A stretch of DNA of 64,000 nucleotides from NCBI RefSeq assembly GCF_016124325.1, contig NZ_WGNY01000011.1:62001-126000 (forward strand). The letters are read 5' to 3'. Source of the stretch: Phenylobacterium sp. (lineage in GTDB: Bacteria; Pseudomonadota; Alphaproteobacteria; Caulobacterales; Caulobacteraceae). This document shows, in pieces, positions 8,870 to 18,500 of this stretch (its first letter is position 1; the number at the start of each line of letters is the position of its first letter). A program made the position numbers and the translations under genes. The notes under the pieces were generated by a model, which searched no databases, had not been told where the DNA came from, and saw only the letters and a list, made by a program, of their open reading frames with translations.

Positions 8870-9550
8870 GTGCTAGAAGCGAATGCAACGAGAGGCCTGC
8901 TGATGCAGGCCTCTTTTGTGTTAGGGGCTAGCTGCGTGTTTGACGAAGAATCTAAACAAATTCTCGCAAACTCCGTCGCCTTCTGGAACGGAACCGAGAA
9001 AGTCCTCAAGGAAGCCGAACAACTCCGCGGCGAGTTGGTCGTCCCCGCGGTTTCCGAACTAAGGTATGCGGGGCGCAAATTAGTCGATTTTACGCAATCT
9101 CGACTCGCCAACGAAGATATGGCCGAGTCGAAAAAGCATATTTACGACTACGAACAGTGCTGCATCCGCGCTCGACACGATGCCGTCGATTCGGCCGTCA
9201 TGTACATGAAAATATACTATGTTCACATGGTGAAGACATTCGGCATTGATGCGATTGCAAGTTGCTATCGACATCACGCAGAACTTCGTAAAGCGATTTC
9301 TATTGTCGAAGAGCGCGTTCTTTTGTCTCGAGAAGACAGACAAAAGAGAGTCGACCTATATAGCGAAATAAATGACGGCACTCTTTCCGATTTGATAGGA
9401 AAATTTCAGGAACTCGTCGACTCAGAAGATGTGGTGGCCGGAATTCGACAAGCTAGAGATAGAGAGCACAAAATAGCTATTGCTGGGGTTGCCATTGGAA
9501 TTGTCGGCGTCTTGGTCGCCATTGCTTTCGGCGTCGTCACTCTATTTTGA
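8870..9550 (+). CDS. Unknown helical protein with a C-terminal membrane anchor
   Basis: A 226-residue open frame (GTG 8870; an alternative ATG is at 8903). Most of it is predicted helical and charged, for example EKVLKEAEQLRGELVVPAVSEL and SIVEERVLLSREDRQKRVDLYSEI. It ends in a single hydrophobic segment (HKIAIAGVAIGIVGVLVAIAFGVVTLF), implying a tail-anchored inner-membrane protein with a cytosolic domain. No family is recognised. Two 60-base stretches counted by hand (9181-9240 and 9361-9420) are 40-42% GC, far below the neighbours, which indicates horizontal acquisition. The open frame actually extends upstream to 8813 without a start codon, supporting a broken or frameshifted gene with the 8665 frame. 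Confidence 0.6.
   Translation: MLEANATRGLLMQASFVLGASCVFDEESKQILANSVAFWNGTEKVLKEAEQLRGELVVPAVSELRYAGRKLVDFTQSRLANEDMAESKKHIYDYEQCCIRARHDAVDSAVMYMKIYYVHMVKTFGIDAIASCYRHHAELRKAISIVEERVLLSREDRQKRVDLYSEINDGTLSDLIGKFQELVDSEDVVAGIRQARDREHKIAIAGVAIGIVGVLVAIAFGVVTLF
8891..8920 (+). terminator. Perfect hairpin followed by a short T-run
   Basis: Arms AGAGGCCTGC (8891-8900) and GCAGGCCTCT (8905-8914) are perfectly complementary, with loop TGAT. The second arm runs into TTTG, giving four consecutive T. This has the form of an intrinsic terminator for the 8665 frame. It also lies inside the open frame that starts at 8870. So either translation of the second gene begins downstream of it, or the structure is an internal hairpin in one longer gene. 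Confidence 0.4.
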
Positions 9551-9583
9551 TCTGGCTCGAAACTTTGTTGCGTCTCTTGACGG

Positions 9584-9997
9584 CTAGTCGGACCGCAACC
9601 GCTCCAGCGCCCGTTTCGCCGCCTCGCGATGGCGGGGCTTCAGGTTCTTGCCGAGGATGGCCAGCAGGGCGGTGAACACCGCCGCGTCGTCGGTGAAGCC
9701 CAGGCCGGCGATGAAGTCGGGGATCGCGTCGACCGGCATCACGAAATAGGCCAGCGCCGCCAGCATCATGCCCTTGGCGGCCAGCGGGGTCTCTTCGTCC
9801 TTGGCGCAGAACCAGACCGCCAGCGCCTCGCCCGCGAAGGGGACGCGCGCCGCCGTCTTGCGGATCTTGGGCCAGAAGCCGCGCTCCACGCGCTCCTCGT
9901 TGACGCGCATCACCGAGGGGACCAGCGCCTTTTCGGGCGCGATGGCCTCGCTGGGATCGAAGCTGACGTCGGGTGACGCTTTTTTGCCGGCGCTCAT
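9584..9997 (-). CDS. DUF1232 (YkvA-type) protein
   Basis: A 137-residue protein whose core (TPLAAKGMMLAALAYFVMPVDAIPDFIAGLGFTDDAAVFTALLAIL) is the DUF1232 signature, with the conserved YFVMPVDAIPDFI. The domain contains one or two hydrophobic helices and is thought to be membrane-associated. No biochemical function is established. The C-terminal helix is basic (KPRHREAAKRALERL). High GC content returns here, so the gene marks the right edge of the AT-richer insert. Confidence 0.85.
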   Translation of the reverse strand: MSAGKKASPDVSFDPSEAIAPEKALVPSVMRVNEERVERGFWPKIRKTAARVPFAGEALAVWFCAKDEETPLAAKGMMLAALAYFVMPVDAIPDFIAGLGFTDDAAVFTALLAILGKNLKPRHREAAKRALERLRSD

Positions 9998-10052
9998 CGG
10001 TCTAAGGCTTCGCCGATTTTCTCACACCCCATCATATGGGAGCGAAACCTCC

Positions 10053-10832
<780 letters not shown>

Positions 10833-11789
10833 TCATCTCAGCGTCCGCTGGAGGAAGGCGACCACCTCGGCGTTGAACCGCGCGTGGAAGCCGGCCCGGT
10901 CGAAGATCCCGTCCCCGCAGATCTGCGGGGCGGCCTGGGCCAGGGCCGGCGAGCACGGCGGCAGGAAGTCGAAGTGGTCGGCGCCTTCGACCACGCGGTA
11001 ATCCGGCGGGGTCGGCAGCAGGCCGCGCACCGCCTCGGCGTAGAGGGGGTGGGGCAGGATGCGGTCGGCGCCGGCCCGCCAGAGCTGAACCGGGACCTTC
11101 ACCTCGTCGAGGCCGTGCGGCGCGAAGGTGAAGCCCAGGGCGGGCGCCGCGATCACGGCGGCGCGAATGCGCGGATCGTAGCCGCCGGCGCTCATCGCGG
11201 TTGAAGGTTCGCCGCCCTTCAGCTGGCAATCGAAATAGGTGGGATGCTCGGCGCAGTGCGGGCCGATGAGGCCCAGGTCCGGCCGCCCGCCGATGGCCAC
11301 CAGCGCCGTGAACCCCCCCGACGAGAAACCGAACATGCCGATCCGCCCCGCATCGATCCGGGCGTGATCGGGCCATTCGGCGGTCATGTAGTCGATCACC
11401 CTCACGATGGCCGGCGCACGTTCGCCGATGCGGAGCGCGCGGCTGTGGTCGTCGTAGGTGTCGCCCGTGTGCGAGGGAGCCGCGACCACGAAGCCGGCTT
11501 CGGCCAGGGCGTGGGCCGTGTCGTAGTGGTCGGCGAACGAGCCGCCCGTGCCGTGCGACATCACCACCAGCGGAAGCCCTTCGCCCCGGACCGGCGCGCC
11601 CGCCGCCACCGACTGGCGCGAGAGCAGCAGGGGCTGGACCGTCTCGGGCGCATCGGTGGGATACCAGACCCCCAGCGTCAGCGGCCGGTCGCCGGCCACA
11701 GGGACCGACAGCGTCGCGAACCCGACCGAGGCCGCTTGTGCGCCCCCGCAAACCGCCCACGCCGCCGCCATTGCCGCCACCAGCCGCAT
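10833..11789 (-). CDS. Exported alpha/beta hydrolase (PAF-acetylhydrolase/dienelactone hydrolase type)
   Basis: A 318-residue protein with a signal peptide (MRLVAAMAAAWAVCGGAQA) and an alpha/beta hydrolase fold. The nucleophile elbow is GFSSG with Ser156. VMSHGTGGSF forms the oxyanion loop, GADRILP supplies the likely acid, and GADHFDF supplies the catalytic His. The layout resembles platelet-activating-factor acetylhydrolase and related predicted dienelactone hydrolases. The substrate is probably a periplasmic ester. ATG 11789 starts the signal peptide; the longer frame to 11858 overlaps the regulator gene. It is divergent from a TetR gene with a palindrome between them. Confidence 0.8.
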   Translation of the reverse strand: MRLVAAMAAAWAVCGGAQAASVGFATLSVPVAGDRPLTLGVWYPTDAPETVQPLLLSRQSVAAGAPVRGEGLPLVVMSHGTGGSFADHYDTAHALAEAGFVVAAPSHTGDTYDDHSRALRIGERAPAIVRVIDYMTAEWPDHARIDAGRIGMFGFSSGGFTALVAIGGRPDLGLIGPHCAEHPTYFDCQLKGGEPSTAMSAGGYDPRIRAAVIAAPALGFTFAPHGLDEVKVPVQLWRAGADRILPHPLYAEAVRGLLPTPPDYRVVEGADHFDFLPPCSPALAQAAPQICGDGIFDRAGFHARFNAEVVAFLQRTLR

Positions 11790-11814
11790 CGCCGCCCCAC
11801 AAATGTAAGCGATA

Positions 11815-11837
11815 CTAACATTGCGGCCGCATGTTAG
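11815..11837. promoter_or_regulatory. Operator-like palindrome between the TetR gene and the hydrolase
   Basis: CTAACAT (11815-11821) and ATGTTAG (11831-11837) are exact inverted repeats, and the nine-base centre TGCGGCCGC is itself almost palindromic. The element lies in the 67-base gap between the divergent start codons at 11789 and 11857. This is where a TetR repressor would autoregulate and control its neighbour. Binding is inferred. Confidence 0.55.
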
Positions 11838-11856
11838 CTGTGTCAACATCCGAATC

Positions 11857-12450
11857 ATGGCGCGAAAGGGCTATCACCACGGCGACCTGCGGGCGGCGCT
11901 GATCCAGGCCGCCGCCGAGGCCGTGGAGCAGGGCGGGCCGGACGCGGTGTCGCTCCGCGACCTGGCCAAGACGCTGGGGGTCTCGACGGCGGCGCCCTAC
12001 CGGCACTTCGCGGACCGGCGCGCGCTGCTGGCCGAGGTCGCCGCCCAGGGTTTCGAGCAGCTCGCCGAGGACTACGGCCGCGCCGCAGCCCGCAACCCCG
12101 ATCCGAAGGTCGCGCTACGCGACACGGCGCGGGCCTACCTGGGGCTGGCGTTCCGGCGGCCCGGCCTGTTCCGGCTGATGTTCGACAGCGACCTCATGGG
12201 CCCCGACGCCCCGGCGAGCCTGACCGGCCCAGCCGCCCGGTCGTGGGAGGCGCTCCATGCCGCCGTGGCCGCCATAGACCCGCAGGCCGACGACGCCACC
12301 ATCAAGCGGCGGACGATCACCGGCTGGTCCACCCTGCACGGCTTCATCGCCCTGGTCAGCGGCGGCCGCCTGAAGGGCTTCATGACCGAGCCGCTCACCG
12401 AGGCCGAGCTTGTCGAGGCGATCCTCGACAAGACCCTGATCGCGGACTGA
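11857..12450 (+). CDS. TetR/AcrR-family regulator with WHG-type C-terminal domain
   Basis: A 197-residue regulator. The N-terminus (MARKGYHHGDLRAALIQAAAEAVEQGG) and the helix-turn-helix LRDLAKTLGVSTAAPYRHFADRRALLAEVA are those of TetR proteins with the C-terminal ligand domain TetR_C_33 (WHG). That domain is visible as the region LGLAFRRPGLFRLMFDSDLMG through WSTLHGFIALVSGG. ATG 11857 is preferred over an in-frame ATG at 11821, which lies within the operator-like palindrome. It probably represses itself and the divergent hydrolase. Confidence 0.88.
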   Translation: MARKGYHHGDLRAALIQAAAEAVEQGGPDAVSLRDLAKTLGVSTAAPYRHFADRRALLAEVAAQGFEQLAEDYGRAAARNPDPKVALRDTARAYLGLAFRRPGLFRLMFDSDLMGPDAPASLTGPAARSWEALHAAVAAIDPQADDATIKRRTITGWSTLHGFIALVSGGRLKGFMTEPLTEAELVEAILDKTLIAD

Positions 12451-12458
12451 GGGGGCGG

Positions 12459-13943
12459 TCAGCGCCGGCGGCGGCTGGTCCCGGTCAGGCCGCCCATCAG
12501 GCCGCGCATCAGCTCGCGGCCCACCTGGCTGGCCACGGTCCGCACCAGGGTCGAGGCGAAGGCCTCGGTCATGGTCTGGCGGCTGGAGGCGCGGGCCCGC
12601 GGAGCGGCGGCGCGCGGCGCGGGCCGGGGCGCCGGGGCCGGCGCGGGAGCCGGGGCAGGCTCGGCCTGGGCGGCCTTCTTCTGCAGCACCTCGAACGCGG
12701 ATTCGCGGTCCAGCGCCTGGTCGTAGAGTCCGCGGACCGGGCTGGCCGCCATCACCTGGGCGCGCTCGGCGGGCAGCAGCGGCCCCATCCGCGAGGCCGG
12801 CGGACGCACCTTGGTCCTCTGGACCACCGTGGGCGCACCCTTCTCGTCCAGCACCGAGACCAGCGCCTCGCCCACGCCCAGCGCCTGGATCGTCTCGGCG
12901 GTGTCGAAGTCGGGGTTGGGCCGGAAGCTGTCGGCAGCGGCGCGCAGGCCGCGCTGCTCCACCGGCGTGTAGGCGCGCAGCGCGTGCTGGATGCGGTTGC
13001 CGAGCTGGCCCAGCACCGTGTCGGGGATGTCGGCGGGGTTCTGGGTGACGAAATAGACCCCGACGCCCTTGGAGCGGATCAGGCGCACCACCTGCTCCAC
13101 CTTCTCCAGGAGCGCCTTGGGCGCGTCGCGGAACAAGAGGTGCGCCTCGTCGAAGAAGAAGGCCAGGCGCGGCTTGTCGGGATCACCCACCTCGGGCAGC
13201 TCCTCGAACAGCTCGCTCATCAGCCACAGCAGGAAGGTGGCGTAGAGGCGCGGGCTCGCGATCAGCTTGTCGGCCGCCAGGATGTTGACGTAGCCGCGCC
13301 CGGAGGGGTCGGTGCGCATGAGGTCCGACAGGGCCAGCGCCGGTTCGCCGAACAGGTTGGTCCCGCCCTGCGTCTCCAGCACCAGGAGCTTGCGCTGGAT
13401 GGTGGCGATCGTCGCCGTCGAGATGTTGCCATAACGGGCGGAGAGCGCCTTGGCGTTGTCGGCCGCGTAGCTCAGCGCCGCCTGCAGGTCCTTCATGTCG
13501 AGCAGGAGCAGGCCTTCCTCGTCGGCGGCGCGGAAGACCACCGTCAGCACGCCCTCCTGCACGTCGTTCAGTTCGAGCATGCGCGCGAGCAGGAGCGGCC
13601 CCATCTCGGAGACCGTGGCCCGGATCGGATGGCCTTCCTGGCCGAACAGGTCCCAGAACACCACCGGCGCCGCGTCGGGGCGGAGCGTCAGGCCCATCGA
13701 CGCCGCCCGCGCCGTCAGCTTCTCGTTCGGCGAGCCCGGCGCGGCGAGCCCCGAGAGGTCGCCCTTCACGTCGGCGGCGAAAACGGGGACGCCGGCGTCC
13801 GACAACCCCTGGGCCAGGATCTGCAAGGTGATGGTCTTGCCGGTGCCCGTCGCGCCCGCGACCAGCCCGTGCCGGTTGGCGCGGTTCAGCAGCAGCTCCT
13901 CGATCCGGCCGGAATAGCCGATCAGCACGCCCTCATCGCTCAT
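12459..13943 (-). CDS. HerA-like ATPase, DUF853 (YjgR) family
   Basis: A 494-residue P-loop ATPase of the HerA/FtsK superfamily. Walker A is GATGTGKT (residues 30-37) and Walker B is [41 protein letters not shown] is the characteristic DUF853 stretch. An Ala/Pro-rich linker (about residues 420-450) precedes a basic C-terminal helix ending TSRRRR. The family is widespread; a role in DNA handling is proposed but unproven. It is convergent with the TetR gene, with an 8-base gap. Confidence 0.88.
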   Translation of the reverse strand: MSDEGVLIGYSGRIEELLLNRANRHGLVAGATGTGKTITLQILAQGLSDAGVPVFAADVKGDLSGLAAPGSPNEKLTARAASMGLTLRPDAAPVVFWDLFGQEGHPIRATVSEMGPLLLARMLELNDVQEGVLTVVFRAADEEGLLLLDMKDLQAALSYAADNAKALSARYGNISTATIATIQRKLLVLETQGGTNLFGEPALALSDLMRTDPSGRGYVNILAADKLIASPRLYATFLLWLMSELFEELPEVGDPDKPRLAFFFDEAHLLFRDAPKALLEKVEQVVRLIRSKGVGVYFVTQNPADIPDTVLGQLGNRIQHALRAYTPVEQRGLRAAADSFRPNPDFDTAETIQALGVGEALVSVLDEKGAPTVVQRTKVRPPASRMGPLLPAERAQVMAASPVRGLYDQALDRESAFEVLQKKAAQAEPAPAPAPAPAPRPAPRAAAPRARASSRQTMTEAFASTLVRTVASQVGRELMRGLMGGLTGTSRRRR

Positions 13944-14218
13944 GTCGCCAACCCCCTACGAACCACGAATCACACGAAAAGCACGAAAGCGGCCGCAAGC
14001 GAACGCCCTCCGCGCGCAAGGCGGTCTCCTTCCGTGTTTCCCACGCGCGATCAAGTCTGCGCGATAACCTGGGCCGCACCCGCCAGTTCATGCCGGGAAA
14101 ACGCCGGGAAGCCGGCAAATCCGCTCCCAAATCGGCGCGAAGAGAGGTAGAGCACGCCCGATTTGACGGCGCGGCCCCGGAAGGAGCACGGTCGCCGCCG
14201 GGATTCTCGAAAGCCCGT
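13944..14218. other. Intergenic stretch with a short degenerate ACGAA repeat
   Basis: ACGAA occurs four times at 13958, 13965, 13974 and 13983, a fragment of the CACGAA-type tandem repeat found scattered in many genomes. The rest of the gap shows no gene. Open frames here are shadows whose translations (for example TTNHTKSTK) reflect the repeat. Confidence 0.4.
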
Positions 14219-15337
14219 ATGCCCGCCACGCCCGCCGATCCGGTCTTGCGCAACGCCCTGGTGATCCTGGCGACCATCGCGGCCGGGGTCGTGCTCTACC
14301 TGCTGGCCGACATCCTCACGCCCCTGGCCCTGGCCATGTTCCTGGCGCTGATGATCGACGGCTTCGCCCGGGTGCTGCGGCTGCGCCTGCGCGCGCCGAA
14401 ACGGGCCGCCATGCCGCTCGCCGTCGTGCTTTCGGTGGTGATCTTCGTCCTTGCGGCGGTCTTCGTCGCGGACAACGCCTCGACCTTCGCCGGCCAGCTG
14501 GTGGACTACGGCCCGCGGCTGAACGGCCTGATCGCCCGGTTGGCTTCGCTGGCCGGGCTGCAGGCCCCGCCGTCGGTGACCGACCTGATGCGACAGCTCA
14601 ATCCGGCCAGCTACCTGGGCCAGGTCGCCCAGGGCCTGCAGACCTTCGTCTCCACCGCCGCCTTCGTGCTGGTCTATCTGGGTTTCATCCTGGCCTCGCG
14701 CCGCGGCTGGGAGCGCAAGGCCGTCGCCCTCTTCCCGCGGGGCGAGCGGCGGCAGGAGGCGACGGACGCCTTCCTGCGCATCCGCAACGGGGTCGAGCAG
14801 TACCTCTGGGTGCAGACGGTCACCGGCCTGATGATCGCCGCGGCCTCATGGGTCGCCATGGTCGCCGTGGGCCTCGACAACGCCCTCTTCTGGGCGATCC
14901 TGATCTTCATCGCCTCGTACATCCCGGTCGTCGGCGGCATCGTCGGCGTGGCCGCCCCGCCGGTCTTCGCCCTCGTCCAGTTCGAGACCCTCTGGCAGGC
15001 GATCGTCCTGACGATCGTCCTCCAGGCCGTGGGCATGTTCGTGGGCAACGTGGTCCAGCCGCGCATGCAGGGCCGCAGCCTCAATATGGACCCCATCGCG
15101 CTGCTGCTGGCGCTGGCGTTCTGGAGCGTGCTCTGGGGCCTGCCGGGCGCCTTCCTGTCCACGCCCCTGACGACCGTGATGATGGTCGTCCTGGCCCAGT
15201 TCGAAGGAACGCGCTGGGTCGCCGTGCTGCTTTCGGCCGACGGCGACCCCGGCCCCATGAAACCTCGCGCGCCCGAGGCTCCGGCCGCGTCCGATCCCCC
15301 CAAGCAACCGGCGCCGAAACGCCGCTCGAAATCTTGA
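14219..15337 (+). CDS. AI-2E family transporter (PerM/TqsA type)
   Basis: A 372-residue membrane protein with the AI-2E pattern. There are two N-terminal helices (NALVILATIAAGVVLYLLADILTPLALAMFLALMIDG), a central soluble segment with a helix pair, and a C-terminal helix bundle with IASYIPVVGGIVGVAAPPVFALVQF and the family motif near NVVQPRMQGRSLNMDPIALLLAL. Members export small solutes, and one exports autoinducer-2; the substrate here is unknown. ATG 14219 is selected because the upstream extension is basic and lacks family similarity. Confidence 0.85.
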   Translation: MPATPADPVLRNALVILATIAAGVVLYLLADILTPLALAMFLALMIDGFARVLRLRLRAPKRAAMPLAVVLSVVIFVLAAVFVADNASTFAGQLVDYGPRLNGLIARLASLAGLQAPPSVTDLMRQLNPASYLGQVAQGLQTFVSTAAFVLVYLGFILASRRGWERKAVALFPRGERRQEATDAFLRIRNGVEQYLWVQTVTGLMIAAASWVAMVAVGLDNALFWAILIFIASYIPVVGGIVGVAAPPVFALVQFETLWQAIVLTIVLQAVGMFVGNVVQPRMQGRSLNMDPIALLLALAFWSVLWGLPGAFLSTPLTTVMMVVLAQFEGTRWVAVLLSADGDPGPMKPRAPEAPAASDPPKQPAPKRRSKS

Positions 15338-15408
15338 GACCCGGGACTTACACTGTGACCTTCCCCTTCCTATCTACTGTTGGCTGGACGACGGATACGT
15401 CCGGCAGG

Positions 15409-15565
15409 TGCGCCCGTCCCCCAACCCCGCGGGCGCAGCGAGCACCCTGCGTTTCGCCGCTCCCCCACGGCGGAACCAAACGCCGCCGGACACTCTCCTC
15501 CGGCGGCGTCCTCGCGTCCGGCGCAGACCTCCCCCTGGAAACACCGGACGCGAGCCCGTGCTCGC
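15409..15565 (+). promoter_or_regulatory. Three-hairpin leader upstream of gdhZ
   Basis: Three successive stems lie in the 241-base gap before gdhZ. They are TGCGCCC (15409-15415) with GGGCGCA (15431-15437); CGCCGCCGGA (15481-15490) with TCCGGCGGCG (15499-15508); and CTCGCGTCCGG (15511-15521) with CCGGACGCGAG (15544-15554). A fourth stem, GCGAGC (15550-15555) with GCTCGC (15560-15565), overlaps the right arm of the third, so the two cannot form together. It ends four bases before the gdhZ Shine-Dalgarno GGGGAG at 15569-15574. The layout is consistent with leader-based control, or with a terminator for the upstream gene. Confidence 0.45.
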
Positions 15566-15578
15566 GCCGGGGAGACGC

Positions 15579-18500
15579 ATGCCGATGAGCCGCTCCCCCC
15601 GCCCCGCGTCGGGCCTGCTCAAGGCCCTGAAGGCTGAGCTCGCCGACGACGCCGCGCCCGAGGCCGTGAAGGCGTTCGCCGCCCAGGCCGCCGCCGACGC
15701 CCAGCCCGACGAGCTGCCGGAACTCTCCGCCGCCGACCTCGCGTACAACCTCGCCGACCTCTGGCGCTTCGCCCAGCGCCGCCGCGGGCGCGCGCCGCAG
15801 ATGCGCATCGCCCCCGCCGTCGGGGCCGAGCTGGACCTGCTGGAGATCGTGCAGGACGACGCCCCGTTCCTCGTCGACAGCATCATGGGCGAGATCGCCG
15901 ACCAGGGCCTGTCGGTGCGCGCGATGTTCCACCCGATCGTGCCGGTGCGGCGCGACCGCTCCGGCGTGCGCGGCGCCGCGGGGACCCCGCGGCGCGAGTC
16001 GATGATCGAGGTGCTGCTGGAGCCGATCGGGCCCGACCGCGAGCACGCCCTGATCGACGGGCTGAAGGCGACGCTCACCGACGTCCGCGCCGCGGTCGAG
16101 GATTTCCCCGAGATGCTGGCGCTGATGAGCCGCACGGTCGAGGAACTGGCCGCCTCGGGCAGGGCGCGGCAGGACGAGGTGGATTTCCTCAAGTGGCTGC
16201 GCGCCGAGCACTTCGTGTTCCTGGGCGCGCGCGTCTACGAATACCCCAAGCTTCCCAGCGGCGAGTACGCGCCCGAGGAGCCGCTCTACCAGGCCAAGGA
16301 CGGCCTGGGCGTGCTGCGCGATCCGGCGCGCACCGTGCTGCGCCGCGTCAACGAGCCCGCCGTGCTGATGCGCCAGGTGAAGGACCGCATCATCCGCGAT
16401 CCGGCGGTCACCATCGCCAAGTCGAACGTGAAGAGCCGCGTCCACCGCCGCGGCTACATGGATTACGTCGGCATCAAGCGCTACGCCGAGGACGGCCGGC
16501 CGAGCGGCGAGGTCCGCTTCGTGGGCCTGTTCACCGCCGAGGCCTACGACCAGCCGGCGGGCGTCGTGCCGCTGGTGCGCGAGAAGGTGGCGCGCGTGCT
16601 GGCCCGCGCCGGAGCCGCGCCCGGCAGCTACAGCGAGAAGCGCCTCAAGAACATCGTCGAGAACTATCCGCGCGACGAGCTCTTCCAGGCCGGCGAGGAC
16701 GTCCTGCTCGAGCAGGCGCTGGGCATCCTGCACCTGTCGGACCGGCCGCGGCTCAAGCTGTTCGCCCGCGTCGACCCCTTCGACCGGTTCGCCTCGGTGA
16801 TGCTGTTCGTGCCGCGCGAGCGCTACGATTCCGACCTGCGCCGGCGCGCTGGCGAAATGCTGGTGGCGGCCTACGGCGGCCGGCTCTCGGCCTACTACCC
16901 CAGCTTCAACGACACGCCGCTGGCGCGCGTCCACTACATCATCGGCTTCACGCCGGGCCATCACCTCACGCCCGACCTGCGCAAGGTCGAGGCCGAGATC
17001 GCCGAGGCCGCGCGCACCTGGGAAGATCGCTTCGAGACGGCCGTGCGGGCCAGCGGCGGCGATCCCGAGGAGGTGCCCGCCACCCTGGCGCGCTACCGCG
17101 ACGCCTTCCCGGCCGGCTACCGCGACCGCTTCGATGCCGCCGAAGCGCTCGCCGACGTGGCCGAGCTCGAGGCCTATGACGAGAACCAGGCGATCCGCGT
17201 GCGCGCCTACCGCACCGCCGCCGACGGCCCGCTGCACTTCCGCTTCAAGCTCTACCGCCGCGACGACCCCGCGCCGCTGGCCGACGTGCTGCCCATCCTG
17301 GAGAGCATGGGCCTGAAGGCCATGGCCGAGGCCGGCTTCGAGATCAGGCCGGCGGGCGGCGCATCGGTCTGGGTGCACGACTTCGAGATCGAGGACCCGC
17401 GCGGCGCCAACCTGGTGTTCGACGAGTTGCGCGACGTCTTCGAGGACGCCGTGGTCGCGGTCTGGACGAGCGCCACAGAGAACGACGGCTTCAACCGCCT
17501 GGTCATGGAGCTCGCCATCCCCTGGCGCGACGCGGCCCTCGTGCGGGCGCTCGCACGCTACCGCCAGCAGTCGGGCCTCGACCCGTCGCAGCGGGTGCAG
17601 GAAGAGGCGCTGACCAACCATCCCGGCGTCGCGCGCCTGATCCTCGACCTGTTCCGCATCAAGTTCGACCCGGCGATCCGCGCCGACCTCGACGCCCGGC
17701 GCGAACAGGCCAAGGCGGTGCTGGCCGAGATCGTCGAGGCGCTGCAGCTCGTGGAGAGCCTGGACGACGACCGGGTGCTGCGCCGCCTGGCGCTGCTGGT
17801 CGGCGCGATCCAGCGGACCAACTTCTACCAGCGCGCCGCCGACGGGGCGGTGAAGCCCTACATCTCGTTCAAGGTGGCGAGCGACGAACTGGCCGACCTG
17901 CCGGCGCCCAGGCCCTACCGCGAGATCTTCGTCTCCTCGGTCCAGGTGGAGGGCGTCCACCTCCGCTTCGGGCCCGTCGCCCGCGGCGGCCTGCGCTGGA
18001 GCGACCGCCGCGACGACTTCCGCACCGAGGTGCTGGGGCTGGTGAAGGCCCAGCAGGTGAAGAACGCGGTGATCGTGCCCGTGGGCTCCAAGGGCGGCTT
18101 CTTCCCCAAGCAGCTGCCGCGCGGCGGGGCGCCCGACGCGGTCCGCGCCGAGGCGATCAGCGCCTACAAGACCTTCCTGTTCGGCCTGCTCGACCTCACC
18201 GACAACCTCGACGCCCAGGGCCATGTGGTCCCGCCGCGCGACGTGGTCGTCCACGACGGCGACGACCCCTATCTGGTCGTGGCGGCCGACAAGGGCACCG
18301 CCACCTTCTCCGACATCGCCAACGGCGTGGCCGAGTCGTACGGCTTCTGGCTGGGCGACGCCTTCGCCTCGGGCGGCTCGGCCGGCTACGACCACAAGGT
18401 CATGGGCATCACCGCGCGCGGCGCGTGGGAGGCGGTCAAGCGCCACTTCCGCGAGCTGGGCAAGGACATCCAGTCCGAGCCCTTCACCGTGGTGGGCTGC

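Noticed and set aside
8325..9583. An integrated element with att-site direct repeats
   Set aside because: No integrase, no tRNA at the boundary, and no direct repeat shared by the two edges was found by eye.
13933..14277. A 114-residue minus-strand open frame upstream of the HerA-like gene
   Set aside because: Its translation reflects the ACGAA repeat and the antisense of the AI-2E gene start, with no conserved residues.
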